Shown one piece after another: positions 57,030 through 64,000 of a stretch of 64,000 nt of DNA. Location of the stretch: NCBI GenBank assembly GCA_029204225.1, contig CM055095.1:41411719-41475718 (forward strand). Reading direction: 5' to 3'. Positions within the stretch are counted from its first letter, which is position 1; every line of letters starts with the position of its first letter. The notes below the pieces were generated by a model. It was not told where the DNA came from and did not search any database. It saw only the letters and a program-made list of their open reading frames with translations. This stretch comes from Diphasiastrum complanatum (Eukaryota > Streptophyta > Lycopodiopsida > Lycopodiales > Lycopodiaceae). Position numbers and translations under genes: made by a program.

Positions 57030-58984
57030 CTGCAAGAGTGTAGAGCATGAATCGAAACATTAGTCAAAGCATAAGTCAAACTTCCATGTACAACAAGAGT
57101 CATCCATAGTTTTCCTACAAGTTGCCCTAAGAATCCATGAGCTCCAAAAGTCAAAGTTGCATCAGAAGAATCAAAAGTATGAGCAAATAGAGCAAAAATG
57201 CCCAGAATACAACAGTTCTCTAAAAATTACAAAATAACAGATGAATTACTTGTGATTTGTGCATCTTAGACGGCTTTTCTCCTCACCTTAAAATCTAAAG
57301 TTCAATTCCACTCAAGCGCACATGTACATACAAGATTAATTTAAAAAAATGTAAAATGCCTTACATCAGTAGAGTTGATGAGGCAAATCCTACAAATGAA
57401 AGTAAAACAGTTCTTTACACTGAAAAAATTACTGTCTTTCAATGTGGTACGGTTCAACATTCCTCTGATTTATACAAGAGCAAAAGACCAAGAAAAAAAA
57501 AAATTTGTGGCCCCACAAACATCAAATTTGTTTTAATACAATCAATCAGCCCTCCATGCAACAACCTCATACGACAAACAAGGAGGACGAAAGAAAAGAA
57601 GGCATGAATGCACATTGCAGAATAAAATACCAACAAAGGAAGAAATGACTAGCTAGTCTACAACATCAATGGTCAAAAACTGATTTTGTCACAAGCAATA
57701 CTCATGAATTTGAAATTTGAATCCTATGTTAGCAGAGATGTTTAAGAATCATTTCAGGTTAATTAACAATAGTAACAATACAGTACCCATATTAAGGATT
57801 TTACTAGTACCATCCATGCTAGATGCCCAAAAAAGAGTTTTTGCATTGAATCTCTGAAAAAATTCATGTTATTCGCATCTGCTCTCCCTCATCTGGACAA
57901 GGTTGTGTTGAATTTTTTGTTCTTAATATATATTACAAGGTATAAATAACAATTTGATTGTCTGCAGAAAGTCAAATGAAAGTAGAGTGACATGCAAAAA
58001 GTGGCATTAATAAGCTAAATGCATCTTATTAAGAATTATTTCTTGTGTTCCTTAAGAACTCCATTGGAGGAAGGGGAACATTGATTTTTCCATTTGATGA
58101 TCCATGCTTTGATACCTGATGAAGTAAAGTTTCTAACACTTCTCCAAGGGTGAAGGGCAACATCAATCACAATGATGTGCTTATGCAATAAAGGATTTTT
58201 CTATCATGGATCCCAAAGTATTGTAGATGAGCAAAATTTATGGAGCAAAGCTTCCAAGGCATATGCCATGCACATGATGTTCCAACTATAGCAAAGGTTC
58301 TGAGGTGAAATGACTTAGCTTGATTCCAAGATATTTCTAGTGTAGCAGCCATGCATGACGTAGTTATGTTTCTCCTTAGTACATGCAGAGACTTGTGTTC
58401 TTCTCAGAGTCCTGTTGTGAATCATGTTCCAACAAATGCGTGGTCATTTATTCGTTAGAGCAGTCTTGTTACACATGTCCTAGATCGCCATGCCTTTATG
58501 GCTCTTTTGGTAATATATATGTGGATCCAGTCCCTTGTTGCTTCCGTGGCGTTCTTGGTCTAACTATTTTGAATGGAATACATTCGAGCCAGTTCTCAAA
58601 AATGGCATTTCATGGGATTCATAGATACCTTGGGATCTCAACGGTGCCTTAGGAATCCTTCAATTTCCTTTAGCACCCTCAGTAAGTCGCCTAGCTTATA
58701 TTGCAATTGTTGGAGTTCTTAGTGTAGGTTTCCAACATTCTTGGTTACTTCAAATAGCTTGGGCTCCATTCTTTACTACTCATGTCTACTTTACTAGCAG
58801 CAGTCGGTTTCATGTTGGTTCACCATTTATGTTGCAGAGTTGATACTTCATGCTTATCCTTTTGTGTGGTACTCTTAGGCCATAGAATTGGCTTGCTCTA
58901 TACATGTTTGTAGTAGTAGTATTGGCAACATTCCTTAAGATGCTTTCTTTGGGCAGGCTTGAGCTATCTACATTGCTTGGTAGA
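57030..58984. other. probable PP2A-A intron upstream of first visible exon
   Basis: I searched by eye for the preceding exon (a segment like SQMRESDLVDHFISLVK) on the minus strand and did not find it. No other gene is seen. Confidence 0.4.
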
Positions 58985-59253
58985 GTTCCGCTACGTGCTG
59001 ATATAAAAATCTCTGAAATCGGAGATCTGTGCGAGACGGAGAAAATTTTCAAAAATGGCAGTCTGGCAATAATTGCCATTTTTCAGGCTTAAGGGCAATT
59101 GTGAGCCATTTTAAGGCCAAAATCTTCAATTTGGCATAACTTTCAATCCATAGCTCGGATTGGAAAGTGGTCGGAGACGTCATTTGTCAATTTTGCAGCA
59201 AATTTTCCATTCTTGCAATCATTTTTGCAATCCGGAGTCATCTAATTGCAGTT

Positions 59254-59793
59254 ATGGCAACGCTAAGCGAAAGTGTTCTCAATGAGTCAAGCAAGTTGGA
59301 AGGAGCCGGCAACTATGCAGTTTGGAAATTCAAACTGAAGAACATTCTGATGGAAAAGGAGCTATGGGAGATCGTGACAGGTGAGGAGACAAGGCCAATG
59401 ATTGAAGAAGATCAGCGGGCATTTGATAGAAGGAAACGGAAAGCACAGAATGTCATCAACTTGTCAGTTAGAGATGCTATCATTCCCTACATTTCTAATT
59501 CGGAAGGACCGAAAGAAGCGTGGGATATGTTGAAGGCATTGTTTGAGACCACAAACACATCTCGAGTGTTATTTCTGAAGACGAGGCTGCACACATTACG
59601 GATGGATGATGGTGCAACTATTGCCGATCACCTATTGAAGGTAAAGGAGAACCGTGATCAACTAGCTGCCGTTGGAGAGCGAGTACAGGATCGCAAGATC
59701 GTTCAATTGACATTGAACAGCTTGAGTGAGTCACATCAGATGTTTGTGACAAGCATTGCCACACGAGAGAATCTTCCAACCTATGAGGGCTAG
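59254..59793 (+). pseudogene. Copia-4 Gag, N-terminal part
   Basis: ATG at 59254 opens MATLSESVLNESSKLEGAGN, then YAVWKFKLKNILMEKELWEI, a typical plant Copia Gag start. FETTNTSRVLFLKTRLHTLR and LTLNSLSESHQMFV follow. The frame closes at 59791-59793 after LPTYEG, where a shift moves the continuation to another frame. An upstream in-frame ATG at 59167 exists but lies in leader-like sequence. Confidence 0.88.
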
Positions 59794-59911
59794 TGGATTA
59801 CTTTTGCAGAAAGAGCAACGTCAAGAGAACTTGAATCATCGTAACAGGGGCTATGATCAAGCCCTTGCAGTTAGAGGATGAGGCGGAAGATTTGGACATG
59901 GTAGGTATCAA

Positions 59912-61285
59912 TTGAGAGGAGAAAACTCAAGCAGGAGATCATCTCGACAATTTCATGAGCAAGCCAATGATAGCCCGAATCGAGGCTATTGGAATCAAGG
60001 TCGAGGTCAAGGACGTGGCTATTCCAGGCAAAATAAACCTGGAAATTGCAGGTACTGCAACAAACCTGGCCATTGGGAGCGTGAATGCTTCAAGAAACAA
60101 AAGGAGATAGCACAAAGAAAAGGCAAATGGCAGGCGGGCAATTATGCTGATCAACATCAATTTGATGATGATCATTATGAAGACAATTATGTTAATCAAC
60201 ATCAATTCGATGATGATCAATATGAAGATGATACAGGTGAAAGCTCAAACTTGTTCATTACGGCGCTAATGACAAGTGACGAAGCAAAGGATACCTGGTA
60301 CATTGACAGTGGAGCGTCCAAGCACATGACTTCGAGGAAGGAGTGGTTTTCGGAATTCAAGGAAATCCACAATGGCGATGAAGTTGGACAAGCTGATGGC
60401 CAATTGCTACCTGTGAAAGGATTTGGAGTGGTACCAGTGAAGCTAGCCAGCGGAATGATAAAGCAGATAAGCAATGTGCAATATGTTCCTGGTTTAGCCA
60501 ACAATTTACTATCAGTTGGGACAATGGCTGATCAACAACTCAAGGTTGAGTTTGATAGCGACAAATGTCTCGTCAAGGACATTAAGAATCATTACAAAGT
60601 GATTGCTACAGGAGCTAGAGTCAACGAAAATCGACTCTACAATCTGAATGCAAGATCTTTTACTCAAGCTATGGTAAGCACTGTTGATAGTCAAAGTGAT
60701 CTTTGGCATCAACGATTTGGTCATATCAGTGCTCAAAGTTTACAGATTCTGAAAAGAGGTAATCTAGTTATTGGATCGCCTGATATTTCTTTTGAAGGAA
60801 AAATCTGTGAAGGTTGCATTTTGGGAAAACAACACAGAGAGAGGTTTCCCAAAAGTGGAGCAAGAAGAGTCACTGGCATCTTAGATCTTGTCCACAGTGA
60901 TCTATGTGGACCAATGCAGACTAGATCTCTTAGTGGCTGCTATTACTTTATTACCTTTATTGATGATTATAGCAGATGCATTTGGATTTATTTCATAAGC
61001 AAGAAATCAGATGCTTTTGCTAAGTTCCGAGAATTCAAGGCATTAGTTGAAAAGCAAACTGGAAGTTACATCAAGACTTTGAGATCTGATGGAGGTGGTG
61101 AGTATTTTTCGACAGAATTTATTGATTTTTGCAAAGATCAAGGGATCAAGAGGCAGACTACAACACCTTATTCACCGCAGCAAAACGAAGTTGCAAAGCA
61201 AAACAATAGATCCATTATTGAGATGGCCAGGGCACGACACCTCATGAAGCTTTTACTGGAAAGAAACCTAATATTTCTCATTTGA
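59912..61285 (+). CDS. Copia-4 Gag end, protease and integrase
   Basis: This 457-residue frame has the CCHC knuckle CRYCNKPGHWEREC (about residues 46-59), an acidic repeat (QHQFDDD twice), and protease TWYIDSGASKHMTSR (about residues 130-144). LANNLLSVGTM is followed by the HHCC part (LWHQRFGHISAQ, CEGCILGKQH). The integrase core has LVHSDLCGPMQT, FIDDYSRCIW and LRSDGGGEYFS, with catalytic D, D and the start of the third motif region (SPQQNEVAKQNNRS). After MARA the reading shifts and about 40 codons of integrase are absent. The ATG is not authentic; translation would come from the gag start. Confidence 0.88.
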   Translation: MRGENSSRRSSRQFHEQANDSPNRGYWNQGRGQGRGYSRQNKPGNCRYCNKPGHWERECFKKQKEIAQRKGKWQAGNYADQHQFDDDHYEDNYVNQHQFDDDQYEDDTGESSNLFITALMTSDEAKDTWYIDSGASKHMTSRKEWFSEFKEIHNGDEVGQADGQLLPVKGFGVVPVKLASGMIKQISNVQYVPGLANNLLSVGTMADQQLKVEFDSDKCLVKDIKNHYKVIATGARVNENRLYNLNARSFTQAMVSTVDSQSDLWHQRFGHISAQSLQILKRGNLVIGSPDISFEGKICEGCILGKQHRERFPKSGARRVTGILDLVHSDLCGPMQTRSLSGCYYFITFIDDYSRCIWIYFISKKSDAFAKFREFKALVEKQTGSYIKTLRSDGGGEYFSTEFIDFCKDQGIKRQTTTPYSPQQNEVAKQNNRSIIEMARARHLMKLLLERNLIFLI

Positions 61286-62448
61286 GAGTATTTGGTTGTG
61301 ATGCTTATGCTCATATTCCTGATGAGAAACGAAGGAAATTGGATGCAAAAGCTGTCAAGTGTATTTTCCTTGGATATGATGAGAAGGCTAAGGCATATAG
61401 GATGTATGATACAAATGCACAGAAGCTTGTGATTTCTAGGGATGCTACATTTGACGAGATGGGTCAAGGTGAACAATCTGAAGAAATCACTAAACCTTTT
61501 GATGAGGGAGCGGAAGTACATGTCAAGAAAGAAGTGGATTTTGATGCAGAAGATCCAATGAAAAACGATAAGTTTGAAGCTAAAATCCCTAAGAGAGTAC
61601 CTAAATGGTACTTATCAGTCACAGGTGATGCTAAGAAGGGAGATACTCCCGAATCTAGCGAACAGGGAGAGCTTAGAAGGTCAAGCAAAAATTGGAAACC
61701 TCCTGAAAGGTTAGAAATGAATCTAGCCCTAATGGGTTCCATGCTATATGCTCAAGAACCAAAAACCTTTCATGAAGCAAAGGAGCACAAGGAGTGGCGC
61801 GCAGCAATGGAAATAGAAATGGAGGCCATATCAAAAAATAGGACGTGGAACTTAGTTGAGCTACCTGATGGTAAGACGCCTATCACTTGCAAATGGATTT
61901 ATAAGATCAAATATGGAGCACATGGGCAACTCAACAAGTACAAAGCACGGTTGGTTGCGAGAGGATTTGAGCAGCAGGAAGGCATTGATTTTGAGGAAAC
62001 CTTCGCACCCGTAGCTAAGATGGTAACTATACGTTCTATCATTGCTATTTCTACTTTCCATGGTTGGAAGATCCAGCAAATGGACGTTAAATCTGCTTTT
62101 CTTAATGGAGTGTTGGATGAAGAGGTGTATTTAGTACAACCTCAAGGATTTGTTGAGCCAAAGAGAGAGCATCTTGTTTGTAAGCTCAACAAAGCTATCT
62201 ATGGATTGAAGCAAGCACCACGGGCGTGGTGCTCTTGCATTGATGAACACTTCAAGCGAAGGGGAATGGTAAAGAGTAAGGCTGATCCTAATCTTTACAT
62301 TCTAAAGCAAGATTCAGATATAGTGTTCATTGTTTTGTACGTGGATGATTTGATTATTACAAGAAGTAATGAGAGCTTAATTGATGAAATCAAATCAGAT
62401 CTTTCCAATGCTTTTGACATGAGCGATCTAGAATTGATGCACTATTGA
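61282..62448 (+). CDS. Copia-4 integrase end and reverse transcriptase
   Basis: It opens with MRVFGCDAYAHIPDEKRRKL and KCIFLGYDEKAKAYRMYD, the C-terminal integrase region. The RT follows: WNLVELPDGKTPITCKWIYK, ARLVARGFEQQEGIDFEETF, MDVKSAFLNGVLDEEVYLVQ, AIYGLKQAPRAWC and the catalytic VLYVDDLIITRSN near residue 355. Ser-Arg in ITRSN replaces the usual AGS/TGN. The frame ends at TGA 62446-62448 in the middle of the domain (LMHY then LGIEVW). Confidence 0.9.
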   Translation: MRVFGCDAYAHIPDEKRRKLDAKAVKCIFLGYDEKAKAYRMYDTNAQKLVISRDATFDEMGQGEQSEEITKPFDEGAEVHVKKEVDFDAEDPMKNDKFEAKIPKRVPKWYLSVTGDAKKGDTPESSEQGELRRSSKNWKPPERLEMNLALMGSMLYAQEPKTFHEAKEHKEWRAAMEIEMEAISKNRTWNLVELPDGKTPITCKWIYKIKYGAHGQLNKYKARLVARGFEQQEGIDFEETFAPVAKMVTIRSIIAISTFHGWKIQQMDVKSAFLNGVLDEEVYLVQPQGFVEPKREHLVCKLNKAIYGLKQAPRAWCSCIDEHFKRRGMVKSKADPNLYILKQDSDIVFIVLYVDDLIITRSNESLIDEIKSDLSNAFDMSDLELMHY

Positions 62449-63304
62449 CTTGGCATTGAAGTATGGCAAAAGGAAGAGGTTGTCTTTCTTACACAAAGCA
62501 AGTATGCACGAGATTTGCTTTATAAGTTCAATATGCAAGATTGTAAGCCTTTGAGTACACCGATGGATGTCAACATGAAGCTTACTGCATATGACGAATC
62601 TGAGAAAGTAGATGCTTACTTGTACAGGCAGCTGGTGGGTAGTTTGATCTATTTGACACACACACAACCTGATATTTCTTATGTTGTTGGTGTTGTTAGT
62701 CAATTAATGCAAAATCCTAGTCAAGCACACTGGATCTGCTAAACGTATTCACAGGTACATTCGAGGGACCTTGAATTTTGGTTTGAAGTATGATCAGCCT
62801 GAAGCACCAACGTTGGTAGGTTACACAGATGCTGATTGGGCAGGTAATATTGATGATAGAAGATCTACCAGTGGTCATACATTCAGTTATGGTACAGCTG
62901 CAGTTTCATGGAGCAGCAAAAAGCAACCTACAGTAGCCTTATCTTCGACGGAAGCTAAATATCGTGCACTCAGCAATGCTACACAAGAAGCAGTATGGCT
63001 ACGAAGATCGCTTGTTGATTTAGGTCGATCACAGGTGGATGCGACTACTATTTCTTGCGACAACCAAAGTTGCATTCACCTTGCCAAAAATCCAATTCTA
63101 CATGCTCGAACCAAGCACATCGAAATACATTATCACTTTGTTCGAGAGAAAATACTTGATGAAACCATTGATCTTGTTTTTTGTAAATCTGAAGATCAAA
63201 TGGCAGATATTTTTACTAAGTCATTAGGTAGATGTAAATTTGAAAAGTTTCGTACTTTATTAGGAATAGAAGAATGTAATTTTATCATTGAGGGAGAGTG
63301 TTAG
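62449..63304 (+). pseudogene. Copia-4 RNase H region
   Basis: The first part (to about 62742) has TQSKYARDLLYKFNMQDCKP and PDISYVVGVVSQLMQNPSQA. After a frameshift, 62771-63304 has GYTDADWAGNIDDRRSTSGH, SSKKQPTVALSSTEAKYRAL and HARTKHIEIHYHFVREKIL. TEAKY stands for the usual SEAEY, a change at a catalytic-region glutamate. It ends just before the 3' LTR. Confidence 0.9.
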
Positions 63305-63531
63305 AAACCAATGATAAACTTGTTACTGTTTACGTTTTACTGTTGACAGCTGTTACCAGCTGTAAGTAGTTGTAGGCTAGTCTATAGTCAACTACTAGTT
63401 TTCTCTCTCACTATATTCAGAGATTATTGTACTCTCTTTCAGTTAGTGTGTGATACAGTGATTGTGTGCTCTTCCTCCTTATGGTGATTGCTTATGATGA
63501 ATGATTGATAGTGCTTATCAGATCATTGACA
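63299..63531 (+). repeat. Copia-4 3' LTR
   Basis: The polypurine tract GAGGGAGAG directly precedes TGTTAGAAACCAATG, the same type of LTR start as in Copia-3. The end at CATTGACA (63531) is chosen by the CA terminus and is tentative. Confidence 0.75.
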
Positions 63532-64000
63532 TTTTTTCTATAGCTAATGTTCTTGATTTGATACATGACAATGTCCATGCTACAGCATGTTCTTATGCAA
63601 TATCATAGTTCCTAGTAGGCATCTTCTCCGACACATCCAATTAGCTCCTATGGCTCCTTTTGTATCAAGGGCTCTATTTTTCTAATGATTCCATGGATAG
63701 AGATGGCATGATTGCTTCAGCCAGGGCCTTTTATTTGGTCATCAAACCTCAATTTTAGGTCATTTGTACTTCTAGCATTCATGGTCCCTTTTAAAAGCTC
63801 GAAATCCCACCAGTTGGAGGTTCTTTGTACCTCCTATGTTTTATGATACTTTCCACATGGGAGAGTTTGTCTATTAGGTTCATATGGGGTCTTAATATAT
63901 GCACCAGTGTTCATATATGTGCATTATTTGGCAATCATGATCTATCAAGTTGGTATGCCATATCATCATATGCAATGTTGATACCATCATTTGCCATTAT
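63532..64000. other. unassigned sequence to window end
   Basis: AT-rich; no feature is recognised. It probably continues a PP2A-A intron. Confidence 0.4.

Larger units (their letters stand above)
58985..63531 (+). mobile_element. Copia-4: nearly full-length LTR retrotransposon lacking a visible 5' LTR
   Basis: It contains a leader (about 58985-59253), gag, protease, integrase, RT, RNase H, a polypurine tract and a 3' LTR, all on the plus strand. No 5' LTR or primer site is recognisable upstream, so it is 5'-truncated. Coding breaks: a frameshift near 59790, a stop near 59880, a frame change with missing sequence in integrase near 61235-61285, TGA at 62446-62448, and a frameshift near 62735. 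It probably lies in the next PP2A-A intron. Confidence 0.9.

Noticed and set aside
59939..60504. Minus-strand ORFs inside Copia-4
   Set aside because: They are antisense shadows of Gag-protease coding sequence.

Overview
The window is nuclear DNA of a land plant, probably a seed plant with a large, repeat-rich genome. It is AT-rich, the one intact gene is a plant-type protein phosphatase 2A scaffold subunit with very long introns, and most of the rest is plant-type Copia, hAT and LINE sequence. Large introns of this kind suggest a gymnosperm or a large-genome angiosperm, but the species cannot be read from the sequence.

The backbone is the minus-strand PP2A regulatory subunit A gene. Eleven exons run from 57029 down to a stop at 11075, about 46 kb for 455 codons. 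All are in frame, joined by GT-AG introns, and carry no lesion. About 130 N-terminal residues are missing and should lie beyond 64000. Introns without transposons are 0.5-1.3 kb; four of the six remaining introns (4.7, 5.4, 11.7 and 13.1 kb) owe much of their length to insertions, while a 4.9 kb intron (21543-26462) has none I can recognise.

Layout. 215-1213: minus-strand Copia remnant. 3701-8182: complete LTR element (Copia-1) with 5-bp target duplication that carries gag and protease but, instead of integrase and reverse transcriptase, an unrecognised ORF. 9060-9300: Gypsy-type gag remnant. 11075: end of PP2A-A. 12661-14668: LINE fragment split by a palindrome-ended element. 16482-20758: hAT-1, with 8-bp target duplication and a transposase split into two halves facing away from each other. 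26940-36448: Copia-3, interrupted by hAT-2 (29641-35220, 8-bp target duplication, nearly complete multi-exon transposase). 41765-42225: small palindrome-rich element. 43660-52161: a cluster of LINE pieces with a shared 3' hairpin and (TC)n tails, with a DCP2 decapping-enzyme pseudogene among them. 54560-54950: Copia fragment. About 58985-63531: Copia-4, nearly full coding region with several breaks.

Within the gene, every LINE and Copia piece whose direction can be read lies on the plus strand, antisense to PP2A-A. The points most worth following are the (TC)n-tailed LINE cluster, the family-specific palindromes at DNA-transposon ends, the inverted hAT-1, the unknown Copia-1 ORF and the DCP2 retrocopy. 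Nothing here amounts to a proven new system. Everything was read by eye; transposon edges without a target duplication are approximate.
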